Below, piece by piece: positions 1 to 9,599 of a DNA stretch of 64,000 bases. The stretch comes from Macrolepiota albuminosa. Lineage: Eukaryota > Basidiomycota > Agaricomycetes > Agaricales > Agaricaceae. Numbering within the stretch: the stretch's first letter is position 1; each line of letters opens with the position of its first letter. The stretch covers positions 1 to 64,000 of the forward strand of contig JAMWFC010000031.1 in NCBI GenBank assembly GCA_027475525.1. The letters are read 5' to 3'. Both the position numbers and the translations under genes were made by a program. A model generated the notes under the pieces. The model ran no database searches. It had not been told where the DNA came from and saw nothing but the letters and a program-made list of their open reading frames with translations.

Positions 1-369
1 TTCTTTTCCTTATTCACGTCTACCCTCTGTCTTTTTCTCTGTTCCATCACCAATTCCCTTTGTCCCTCTCCAACCTCAACAACCTCTACCTCTGGTTTTT
101 CATTCTCCTGTTGAACATGTTGCACCTCCAGCATCTTCTTTCTCTTTCCAACACTCCTGGTATCCTTACTCTTTCTATTACCCACTATTTCCATCTTATC
201 TACATGCTTTTTCTTTTTCCCCTTCTCAACCACCTCCATCTCAGACTGTTTCTCTGTATAGCTCTGTTTTGTTATCTTCCTCTTCTTCTTCAGAATACAT
301 TTCAGATTTGAAGCTTTCACCACTCTTTATAATATCTTGTTTCAATTTTTCTGCAAATTGGGGCCTTTG

Positions 370-1030
370 AATTAACTCTGTAATGGCTCTGATTGACTAT
401 ATGAGTTTGAATGGGCATGTCTGTCCCATCCCTCCTCCAGATTCTCCTTATGATCTCACATACAAAGTTGTTCTTGCTCCAGCTCCACCTCCTCACACCA
501 TGCAGACTGCTTCTTGGGCCTACAAAATTTTTTGAAAAAACAACAATGTTTGCTCTTACATTATTTTTAGTAAACTGTCAGCTAATATTTTCAATTCACT
601 TCCTCTTTTTGAAAAAACAACAATGTTTGCTCTTACATTATTTTTAGTAAACTGTCAGCTAATATTTTCAATTCACTTCCTCTCACATGGTGGCCCCCAT
701 AATTTTCCTGTCTGGACTGCACATAATCTACTGGATTTTCTTCAGAAGTGCTTTAGTGTTGGGAGCACTGCTTCAGCTCAACATGTTAAAGACTCCATTT
801 TCAGTCTCTATTGTACCTCTAATGCTATCCCTTCTTATGTTCAAGCTTGATGTATTGTGGTCAACCAACTTGCTAGGATACCTTGGAATTTTATGGCTTA
901 TGAGAAGATCCAGAAGTTTATGGATAGCATTCCTAATTATTGTGCTTTTACTTTTCTTTAGAAAGAAGTCTGATGCTTATGGATTGACAACCCAAGTGGT
1001 TTGTTTAACTTTCACTTGCTTGCTAAGATG
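370..1030 (+). pseudogene. copia-I gag remnant
   Basis: Pieces such as ALIDYMSLNGHVCPIPPP (about 382-435) and AKHVKDSIFSLYCTSNAIPSYVQ (about 779-848, conceptual) match the copia-II gag region around its GLRGHICRVP and TLLATPVSVSTYVQQW segments. Copia-type gag forms the particle shell and binds element RNA. The frame is broken several times, and a 77-bp direct duplication (529-605/606-682) adds another shift. Upstream, 60-311 is pyrimidine-rich and probably belongs to the low-complexity gag N-terminus seen in copia-II. Confidence 0.7.
529..682. repeat. 77-bp exact direct duplication 1 (copia-I gag)
   Basis: Units 529-605 and 606-682, no spacer; shifts the gag remnant frame. Confidence 0.95.
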
Positions 1031-1437
1031 ATTTTAGAGACAGACATTGATGTCCATTATCATCTCACATCATTGGGCTCTCATAATAAACCATCTGTCT
1101 CCTATTCTTCAGCACATGTTCCTTCTACACCTACCAACCCTTTTACAACCTCTTCAACTTCCTTATCTGCTTTATCTGATCATACTGCTCAGTGTTGTAC
1201 TACAGGTTCTGATAACCCCAAAGACCCAGTAACTTGTTATTGAGCACACATTACAATATTAAATGTGCTATCTGAGAATACTTCCACGTCTTTTTCAACT
1301 CCAAGTGATGACATTGATGACAATCTGGCATTGTCATCAACAATGATAACAATGTTGACACTAATGATTCTATCACACCTCTCTATCATGTGTTTATAAG
1401 CTCAACTGACCCTGTTGTCTTTGCTTCATTTGCCACC

Positions 1438-2874
1438 TAGTTCAACTTTATCCTTGATTCTGGGTGTACAAGACACATCATCAGGGATAAACAATATTTT
1501 TGGACCTATGATAAGGACTTTGCAGTTCTAGTCAGCACAGCAAATTGTGGAAAACTTGATACTTTAGCTCATGATGAAGTACAATTTTAGGTGATCATCA
1601 ACAACACACTGGTTGTCCTCATTCTATCTAATTGTCTTCATGTTTTGGACGCTCCTATTAATTTATTGTCTGTCAGTTCCATGGCTGAACGTGACTTAGC
1701 ACCCTGCTTTAAGAAAGAAGTAACAACAATTTATTTTTCTGAATCATCCCAACTTTGAGGCAAATTGTTGCAGGCCACAGTTTTTAATTGTCTCTCATTT
1801 TTACATTGTAACTTTATCATGCTCACCAAAACCAATTTGTCTCTCCCAGCCATTGATACCTCCTCTTTACACTTTCCAAAGACTATAGTCACTCCTGCCT
1901 TATGGCACCAATGTTTGGGTCATCCTGCTCAGGACACTACTAAGACAGTTCTGACTAAGGGCTGTGTGTCTAGAGTTGAGTTTAAGGGCTCTTTTCTTAA
2001 TGAACATTGTATTCCTGTAATGGGAAGCAACCGGCTCATCCTTTTAACAACCTACACTATTGTGCTTCCAAAATCTATAAACTATTATATATAGACTCAT
2101 GTGGCTCCTTTCTGACACAATTTGCAAATAAGAAGACTACATACTTTCACTCTATACTTGATGACCACTTGAACTATGGCAGTACTGTCTTACTTTATTT
2201 GCAAATAAGAAGACTACATACTTTCACTCTATACTTGATGACCACTTGAACTATGGCAGTACTGTCTTACTTTTGAAGAAGATCAAGCATATAAACATTT
2301 TAAAGATTTCCAAGCTCAGTTGAAACTTAAGTTTAACAATAAAGTTATGAATGTTTAGTGTGATGGCACCAAGGAATTTGTTAGCAGAAAATTGAAGAAT
2401 CATCTAGATAAGAAGGGTATTTCTCTGCAATCGACAACGGCGTATGCTTATCAACAGAACAGAAAAGCGGAACAATACATTCAGATACTGAAGGACACAG
2501 CACAAACATTTATAGCAGAATCTGGTCTTTCTATTTTTTTTCTGAGTGATGCTATTCTGACAGCTCAATACTTGAGAAATCATATTCCCATGTCTACATT
2601 ATCTGATTCTATTACACCATATAAACTTATCAAAGGTCACAAACCAGATTTATCTCATCTCAGGATATGGAGTTGCCAATGTTTTGTTCTCTTTTCAAAA
2701 GAAACATACCAGAAAAGCAATACCAGATGCTTTGAGGCAATTTTTGTGGGTTATGAAGAAGGTTGGATAGGCTGGCATATTAGAAACATGAATATATTAT
2801 TTTTCTCCAAGATGTCATTTTCAAATAAGAATTTGTGGCAAACTTCAATTGAAGATTCTACCATCAGAAATTGA
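1438..2874 (+). pseudogene. copia-I protease, GAG-pre-integrase and integrase remnant
   Basis: The aspartic protease signature LDSGCTRHI begins near 1452, followed by WTYDKD and the LLSV box near 1663. GAG-pre-integrase is marked by ALWHQCLGHPAQDT near 1900. The integrase core runs from 2345 with CDGTKEFVSRKL, AYAYQQNRKAEQYIQILKD and the FLSDAILTAQYLRNHIP block, ending at 2874. Stops sit where the related element has sense codons, for example TAG before CDGTKEF at about 2357. A 77-bp direct duplication (2120-2273) lies between the protease and integrase parts. The product cannot be functional. Confidence 0.8.
2120..2273. repeat. 77-bp exact direct duplication 2 (copia-I)
   Basis: Units 2120-2196 and 2197-2273; between the GAG-pre-integrase and integrase remnants. 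Confidence 0.95.
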
Positions 2875-3555
2875 ACCTTCTTTGCCAATGTTGTCACCTA
2901 TGCTTGAATCTTCTTTACTGTTTCAACAAAATCTTTTATCTGTTGTCCAGTCTTCTGTGCAAGATTACCAAACAATTCAACAAGCATCTCAGACAATTGC
3001 CTCATCATCTATTTCCATATCATTACCTTCCTTGACTCCATCAACATTGAATCTTGAACCGCATGTTTGTCCATATCATAAGATCATCATGACTGATGCT
3101 GGACAGGCTTTTTTTGAAGATATGCACAAATATAATAAACAGCTTATTAAGCTTTGTGTGGATCAACAAGCCTGACTATTACTATATCAAGGCCTCTCAG
3201 CCATACTAGATCTTGATGTGTATCATGATATTATGGATTTTTTGCCATCATCAATAAATGCCACATACCTTAAGAATCTTGTCATCAATGATTACAAGGC
3301 TTATGCAACTTGTGGCTTAAATATCCTTAAATTAAAAGTCACACAAACAGTAAATATTGACAAGCTGCCAGAAAACTACTACCAGGCAATACATTAGCTG
3401 GACGCTGAGATATGGCAAGTGGCACAGTAAATATTGACAAGCTGCCAGAAAACTACTACCAGGCAATACATTAGCTGGACGCTGAGATATGGCAAGTGGC
3501 ATGGAATATGAAATTGCTAGTTTATATCAACAGAAGGTATTCATTTCTGCCAACT
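2875..3555 (+). pseudogene. copia-I integrase-RT linker remnant
   Basis: A Ser/Pro-rich linker (about 2875-3175) is followed near 3297 by a conceptual YKAYATCGLNILKLK and then DAEIWQVA. These match YKAYATYGLDPLPFK and DADVWCSAM in copia-II, which lead into the RT domain. A 77-bp direct duplication spans 3347-3500. The frame then continues to KVFISAN, where the TIR element is inserted. Confidence 0.6.
3347..3500. repeat. 77-bp exact direct duplication 3 (copia-I)
   Basis: Units 3347-3423 and 3424-3500; about 55 bp left of the TIR transposon. Confidence 0.95.
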
Positions 3556-3557
3556 TA

Positions 3558-4366
3558 AGATAGGGCTCTTGTAAAATGTGCTAATGTCATATGCCAAAGT
3601 ATGATTTTGCATGACATTTCATGAAAATCTTAATGGCAACTTACAAGGGCTGAAATCAAGGAATCTGTTTGCACAGACTTCTGAATAAAGCAGTATTTAA
3701 GGTTTCTGTGCGGTCCAATTTTCAAAAAACTTGAATTTAGAGATGCCATTAAGTAAATACGTCTGAAAAGGGTCATTTTTATTGAGACATCAATTACCCA
3801 CCTAACACACCCCAGTGCTGTTGCTGAAGGATGCTCTACAATGAACCTAATTTTGAAACTGCTGGCTCTCTATTGGACTATCAGGTCTTATTTCTGCCCA
3901 AGTTCCAGTGTGAATCTCATTTTATTGAGCAAGTTTGGGGACAGGCAAAGTGGGTATATCATTTAAATCCTCCATCATCAAAGGAAGAAAATCTTGAAAG
4001 GAACATGCTTGCTGCACTGGATGGAGTAACACTGATTAAAATGTGCAGGTTTGCTTCCATTATCCTTGTATCTATCCAGACTGATTATAAAAATTAGGTT
4101 TGCATGGTGTGCTTGAAGGTTTATGGATGCTTATCATAAGGGCCTGAATAGCAAGCAGGCAGCTTGGGATGGAAAAAAATATCATGATCATTGCGTACTC
4201 CCAGAATCTCTGATGAATGACTTAGATAAGGATGGCACGTTATAATAGAAAGCTTTTTTTCACATAGATATTGTACTTCAAGTACCACTAATTAACAACG
4301 TGTCAGGACCCTGGTCACATAAAGTCACACCATGTGACATTAGCGTGTTTTACAAGAGCCCTATCT
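3558..4366 (+). mobile_element. 809-bp TIR DNA transposon remnant with TA target duplication, inserted in copia-I
   Basis: The ends are inverted repeats: 3556 reads TAAGATAGGGCTCTTGTAAA and the complement of 4330-4368 reads the same, extending to about 38 bp with four transition mismatches. Flanking TA at 3556-3557 and 4367-4368 fits a TA target duplication. The copia RT linker reads up to the left end (KVFISAN) and resumes right after the right end (LPPSHKAIGV), so this is a clean insertion. Inside, frames keep the C-terminal part of an Agaricomycete DDE transposase: FLPKFQCE...IEQVWGQAKW (about 3898-3960) and a conceptual FMDAYHKGLNSKQAAWDGKK (about 4121-4180). The N-terminal half is deleted. 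Membership of Tc1/mariner is inferred from the TA duplication. Confidence 0.8.
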
Positions 4367-4368
4367 TA

Positions 4369-5890
4369 CCTCCTAGCCATAAAGCAATTGGAGTTCAATG
4401 GGTATATGCCCACAAGTTCAATCCTAATGGATCTATAATTTGAGAAATGAAAAAGGCACTACTAGTGGCTCAAGGTTTTAGCCAGCATCCAGAAGACTAC
4501 AGGACAACTTATGCACCAGTGGCTAAGATGACAAGCATTTGGATCACTTTAGCATATGTGGCCATGTATGATCTAGAATTGTTCACTTTTGACATAAAAA
4601 CTGCTTTCTTAAATGTGCCATTGTCTCAAAAACTATACTGTAAACAGATCACTGGTTTTTCTGATGCAGACTCAACAAAAGTAAACAGGGTTTTTTGAGC
4701 TCTTTATGGCCTCAAGCAGGCATCTCACAAATGGTATGAAGTCATCAGAAAAGAATTAGAATCATATGGTCTCACACAATGTGGTGTTAATCATGCAGTT
4801 TTCTTTGGACACTTTTCCACACCATCAGATCCTTCTATTTCTTTACCACCTGACAGAAAGAACCTCTTTATTGTTATCTGTATCCATGTTGACAACGGCT
4901 TGAATGCCACGAACTCAAAACCCCTTTATGATTGGATCATTTAGAGGATGAAAAAATGTTTTGAAGTCAAAGATTCAGGAATGACCAATCTTTACCTTGG
5001 TATTTGCATAGATTAGGATAGATCTCAAAGAAAACTCTGGTTGTCTCAGACAGGATACATCCTCAATCTTCTCATGACATACCACTTATTGGATGCTGTG
5101 CCATTGTCACTCCCCATTGCAGGGAAAATTGATGACTTGCCTGATTCACCTCCAAACACTCTACCTGATATAGTGGATGATGACATCAAGCTCCACTATC
5201 AACAACTCGTCAGATCCATACTGTACCTTAGTCTATGCACTAGACTGGATTTAGCCTTCACAGCTATGTCTTTTGGTCAATACAACTCTAATCCATCAAG
5301 AAAACATCTTCTAGCTGCAAAAAGAGTCTTATGATTTTTATCTGGCACATGGAACTATGTGATCAAATATGATTCTGGGTGAATTCATCCTGATCATCCA
5401 GTCCATATGGTATTACCTGCTGATTTGGTGCAGTCAATGCAGATTGGGCTTCTGATGCCAAAAACCATCAGAGCATTTCAGGATATGCTTTTTTCGTATA
5501 TTCTAGTCTGGTTTCCTAGTCATCAGTCAAACAACAAACGGTGGCACTATCTTCAACAGAGGCTGAATACATGTCTATCACACATGCCATGCAAGAAGCG
5601 TTAGCTATCAGATACTTCCTGACTACTTTCAATCTTCCTATTCCTTGTTCTTTTCCGATCTTTTGTGACAACAAAAGTGCTTTAGACATCACAAATTCTG
5701 ATACTACCAGCACACGGTTCAAAATATATTGACATCCAGTACCACTTCATATGACAACATCTTTGAACTGGATCCTTCACTTTTTCATGGATACCGACTT
5801 CCGACATGATTGCAGACATTCTTATGAAACCACTTGGTGAAGACTTGCACTATAAGCTTGTAAAAGCTCTGGGCATTGTGTCAAGACCTT
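4369..5890 (+). pseudogene. copia-I reverse transcriptase and RNase H remnant
   Basis: RT segments follow family order: KALLVAQGFSQHPEDYRTTYAPVAKMTS (4450 on, conceptual), FDIKTAFLNVPLSQKLYCKQI (about 4589), ALYGLKQASHKWYE, then the active-site region near 4880 reading IHVDNGLNATNS instead of HVDDGL, so the second catalytic Asp is Asn (a G-to-A change). The block LYLSLCTRLDLAFTAMSFGQYNSNPSRKHLLAAK follows (5221-5330). RNase H remnants include SSTEAEYMSI (about 5546) and DNKSALDI (about 5668). At least five in-frame stops are present. Confidence 0.85.
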
Positions 5891-5946
5891 AACTCGCCGA
5901 ATTGGGATTTTTCTTTTTCGTAACCACTTCATCCCTGATGGGGTTG

Positions 5947-6225
5947 TGTTGGGTGGATATCCTATTGGGTCAGTTATACTGCGTGGTCATGTGTTTTGTT
6001 ACATAGAGAAGCTTCGTCGTGACACGACATCCTCAGTTGCTATCTTTCATCGAGACAGTACACTGAGGATGTAAGTGTATTTATATTATTGTACTTTACA
6101 TTCACCGTCTCACCATATGCTTATGGCTAGTTGTTAACTCGTCTATAGGTATGAATATAAACTAGTTGCTATCTTTCATCGAGACAGTACACTGAGGAAT
6201 TGTTAACTCGTCTATAAATTCTTGG
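5947..6225 (+). repeat. copia-I 3' LTR
   Basis: Starts TGTTGGGTGGATATCC directly after the polypurine-like GATGGGGTTG, the same tract that precedes the copia-II LTR. It contains a hairpin arm pair CCTCAGT/ACTGAGG (6031-6068), an intron-like GTAAGT...GCTAG insert (6071-6130), and a second copy of the hairpin segment lacking that insert (6164-6216). The right end is placed near TTCTTGGA by analogy with copia-II; the true last base is uncertain because the partner LTR is outside the window. Confidence 0.75.
6035..6216 (+). other. Twin segment in copia-I LTR: intron-containing copy then spliced copy
   Basis: Copy 1 is 6035-6147 (113 nt) and holds a 60-nt GT-AG insert at 6071-6130 (donor GTAAGT, acceptor GGCTAG). 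Copy 2 is 6164-6216 (53 nt). Removing the insert from copy 1 leaves 53 nt that match copy 2 with a single mismatch at the last exon base (T versus A). The same layout, with unrelated insert sequence, occurs in both copia-II LTRs. Confidence 0.85.
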
Positions 6226-6374
6226 AACTAGCTTAACAGTGACTGACTACTCTCTCATGGTCATGAAATAGACAATGAAATATCGCACGACAACAAAGAA
6301 GTTTCGATGTCGAAATACGACGCCATCGATGGTTATTCAATACAAAAACATCACCGTAAAGAACCATGCCATAA

Positions 6375-6528
6375 ACCCATACCAATTAGTCAAGAGATGA
6401 GACTGATGAAACTTTTTTGTAGGTATCACCATCCGCCGTTCCCGCCATTCCACCCATACCAATTAGTCAAGAGATGAGACTGATGAAACTTTTTTGTAGG
6501 TATCACCATCCGCCGTTCCCGCCATTCC
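6375..6528. repeat. 77-bp exact direct duplication 4 (3' end of glycine-rich gene)
   Basis: Units 6375-6451 and 6452-6528; includes the stop codon region of the glycine-rich gene. Confidence 0.95.
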
Positions 6529-7052
6529 CTCCGTTCCCACCATTTCCGCCATTGCCACCCCAAGACCCACCCCCTCCATTACCACCATTACCACCATTGC
6601 CTCCATTTCCACCGTTTCCGCCCCAAGACCCTCCCCCTCCATTACCGCCGTTGCCTCCGTTTCCGCCATTTCCCCCGTTACCACCACCAGAGTATCCACC
6701 CCACCAAGAGCTGCCTCCATTACCTCCATTGCCACCGTTGCCTCCATTACCCCCGTTCCCGCCACTTGAACCACCCCACCAATTTCCGTAGTTTGACTTC
6801 CAATCAGAATAGCCTCCCCATCCTCCGTTTCCTCCGTTTCCCCCGTTACCTCCATTACCTCCATTTCCGCCCCAATTGTATGAAGGGTACCAGCGGTAGG
6901 AGTTATAGTATCCTCGCTGAAAGATAGTTATTAAAAATTGAAATTTTTGAATGGAATGTACAAACCTTGGAAATATTCGTATTTTCAGTGACAGGTGCAG
7001 CCGTAACAAGTGCGGCATGAACGAAAATAGCAGCAACAATGGAGAATTTCAT
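6503..7052 (-). CDS. Secreted glycine-rich GGN-repeat protein
   Basis: Two exons: 7052-6966 (29 codons) and 6916-6503, with a 49-nt GT-AG intron (GTTTGT...CTTTCAG) in phase 0. The predicted protein is 166 aa. Residues 1-20 form a clear signal peptide (MKFSIVAAIFVHAALVTAAP), so the product enters the secretory pathway. After a short tyrosine/tryptophan-rich stretch (RGYYNSYRWYPSYNW) the mature part is almost wholly GGN triplets broken by SWWGGYSGG and SYNWGG-type spacers. Such low-complexity glycine-rich proteins are usually wall-associated or structural; no enzymatic motif is visible and I do not recognise a named family. The stop lies in the second unit of a 77-bp duplication (6375-6528), so the C-terminus should be confirmed. 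Confidence 0.7.
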
Positions 7053-8784
7053 GATGTGTGTGGTAGAGAGTTGATGTTGGTTTGTGAAGCAAGTGTGGGG
7101 ATGAGGTTAGGCTGGGGTTGTTGTACGTCCTTTTATACCTGTTCAGATGTATGGAGGCAGTGTTCGCGGTCGCCTGAAGTGGGTCCAAGGTTCCTCCTAT
7201 AGAGGCACCGAATATGATTTTCAACACACATAGGAGCAAAGGGGGCTATAACGCCACATATTGACGGAAAAAGGAGGAAAATAGGGGAACATTGAGTATG
7301 CGCCTCAGACAAGGGTGGCGCACGTGAAAGCCGAATTAACATGAGTCAACCTCACAGATCTATTATTGTTCACCATCTGTGTAAGAATAGGGGAGGCCTT
7401 CAACAAGAGCGAGAAAAAGTGCGAAGGTTAATTCGACAGGAGTTGGTGTCATTTAGATACTTTGGCCGTTGTACCCAGACATACCTGCTAATCTGGCAAT
7501 AGTATTTGGACTTGCATACGGAATTACAGTCTCCATATGGCTCTTGCTCGTACATACAGTTCCTCCTTTGGCGTACAGCACGAAATATACTGCACGAGTA
7601 TTATATAAAAAGTGGCTTAAGCATTTATTTCTTTCTATTTCTTTCCTCTTAGAATATAGTAGCCTTACTTCATCGGAAAGTTTTTGACTCCAAGGTCGCT
7701 TGGTTGGATATAGGCAGAGTATAGATGGCTCGCACTTATATCACCTGTTGACAAACTATTACCCGACCCATCGGCAGACTATCCTACAAGCATAGATGAC
7801 AGTTGTGACTATTGATGAAAGACGAGGCTTTCGTGCATCGGTTGAGAGCAAAAAGGAGCACCAGAAGGACGCAGACAATGGCAACCATAGATAGTTGTTT
7901 GGGCTGCTAACGATAATCACTCTTAATCTACAGACAACATACATTGAGCGCTAATGCAAGGCCAAGACAGATCAGCGCGCTGCGTCATGCCTGCCCAAAA
8001 TAACCATTGAAACATCAAATAAGGAGATGATCGTTCTAATCGGTCTGAGACTTACCCATTTCTAGGAGAGGGATAATTAGGAGTTTGCAGAATGGAGTCC
8101 AAATTGATTCATATAATCGAAGGGACAGCATCATTGCTCAGTTACCATAGTGAGTGATAAACCAAGTAAAGAGGTTGAACTGTTTACATTTTGTAAGATG
8201 GCACCGAATAACTCAACCAGTCCAACATTTTATCAAATATTCTCGTTCGCGAAGGAGGAATGCATAGATGTGACTTATCGAGCGATAACTATCGAGGACG
8301 CCGACAATCAGACATAATTTCCGTTCATAACGGTTCAGTTTGTGTGCTAGAGGTGACAGAAGAAGATGTGAACTGTCAAGCGGTAAGGCGTTAATGTACC
8401 TATGACGGCAGGAAATGGGCAAAATGGGCTGAAATTACTTGCACACATGAATGATTATGATTGCAGAGAGCGTGAAATTAAAGCAGTAGTAACGGTACCA
8501 GTTCGTCATTCGAGTTACCTCGTAGCATCGTCATCTCCGTCGCCGGTTTCCCGCACGAGCGAGTACCTGGGATGGGAACCGTCGACGAAATAGATCACCA
8601 TGATGAGCCATTACATCATCTCCAGTGACAGATTCCCTCTCGAACAGTTTACCGAAGTAAAATATCGACCCTGCTCGGTCCCTTAACATTAACTTGCCAT
8701 CTTACGCATGGACTGGCAATCACCAGGAGGTTCGCGGCAAGTTCTGCGGCGAAAGTGGGATCGTGCGTCCTGTTACCGACGTGT
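7053..8784. other. Intergenic region, no gene seen
   Basis: About 1.7 kb upstream of the glycine-rich gene. No reading frame has codon structure, domain motif or plausible splice chain, and no tRNA or long repeat was noticed. The part next to 7052 would hold the promoter; TTTTATACCTG at about 7131 is TATA-like and lies about 75 bp upstream of the ATG. Confidence 0.5.
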
Positions 8785-9330
8785 TAGGTATTGCATGTGT
8801 TCCAGGGACACACATACACATACCTGGTCTTCGAAACTTTTGGACTTTTTGAGAGCGGGGTTGAATAATGAGGCTATAGTTCTTGATGTCGATTTCAAGG
8901 GTCAAAAAAGTGTTACTCGTTAGTGATTGATATACGCCTCCAAAATCGGGTTCAACAAGTACCTTTCGAATTCAATTTCAGACCCCTCGGATCTATATAG
9001 TCAACTTCAACGACGCCAAATATTTTCTGTGATCTAGTCTGTGGACGGTAAATCAGCCGGATCAACAACCGTAGCGCCTAAATCTTGAATGACGTTGAGC
9101 GCCTCTTCGAAAGACACCAGGACATCCTTACCATCCCCATTTCCAACATCGAGGAATACCCAGCGTGGGCCGCCGATCTGCTTTCCCTCAAGTGCACGGG
9201 GACTCAAAGCATCACCAAAATCGAGTACGATGTCTGGTTGGGAGAGCGTGGAGGACGTTTCCTGGCTAAAGATGGCGGCATCAGCAACGCAATGTGTCAT
9301 TGGGCCAACGGTGTCTTGATGTGAGGATGG
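8785..9330. pseudogene. Scrambled amidase pseudogene fragments
   Basis: Three blocks match the intact amidase gene at 16886-19095, but in mixed order and orientation. About 8785-8860 is the reverse complement of exon 7 and its donor (region 18425-18520). About 8865-8990 matches exon 6 end to exon 7 start in forward orientation. About 9003-9330 is the reverse complement of the 17940-18260 part of exon 6. The last block still reads on the - strand as THCVADAAIF...GATVVDPADLPS, similar to TRCVADAAVV...GATVVDPADLPS. No start, catalytic triad or complete exon chain remains. Confidence 0.85.
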
Positions 9331-9599
9331 ATATCGGGACTACTATAAACCCAGGAGAGTTCGTGAGCGAAACAAAGTATTTATAGGATGTTGACATAGG
9401 AGTGTGGTCGTCTGAGAGTCCAAAAAGGAGCGTGCCCCCACGATTTGACCGTTGACTTGTTAGACCCCTATATACGCATTCTCTCTTTCAACGTTCTAGG
9501 TAAGAGCACTCTTTATGGAACCTCCCAAAAACTAGATACTGAGGCCTGAACTTGCAAAGGCGAAATCGTCGAAGTGGACCCTGAAAAGAAACGACATCG

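Larger units (their letters stand above)
1..6225 (+). mobile_element. Copia-I: decayed Ty1/copia retrotransposon, 5' end outside window
   Basis: In order on the + strand there are remnants of gag, protease, GAG-pre-integrase, integrase, reverse transcriptase and RNase H, which is the Ty1/copia order (integrase before RT), followed by a 3' LTR. Every domain is broken by stops and frameshifts. The protein remnants align by eye with the better-preserved copia-II element at 36-54 kb, so the two belong to one family. The TG...GGGGTTG|TGTTG junction before the 3' LTR is the same in both. The 5' LTR lies left of position 1, so the target duplication cannot be checked. The element is interrupted at 3558-4366 by a TIR transposon. 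Confidence 0.9.

Noticed and set aside
6474..6791. + strand ORF rich in PPFPP repeats
   Set aside because: It is the antisense reading of the GGN repeat of the secreted glycine-rich gene, which has a signal peptide, start and consensus intron on the - strand.
6540..6870. Short regular repeats that could suggest a CRISPR or satellite array
   Set aside because: Period is 9 bp with codon-level variation (GGN triplets); it is coding, and there are no spacers. No CRISPR array was seen anywhere.
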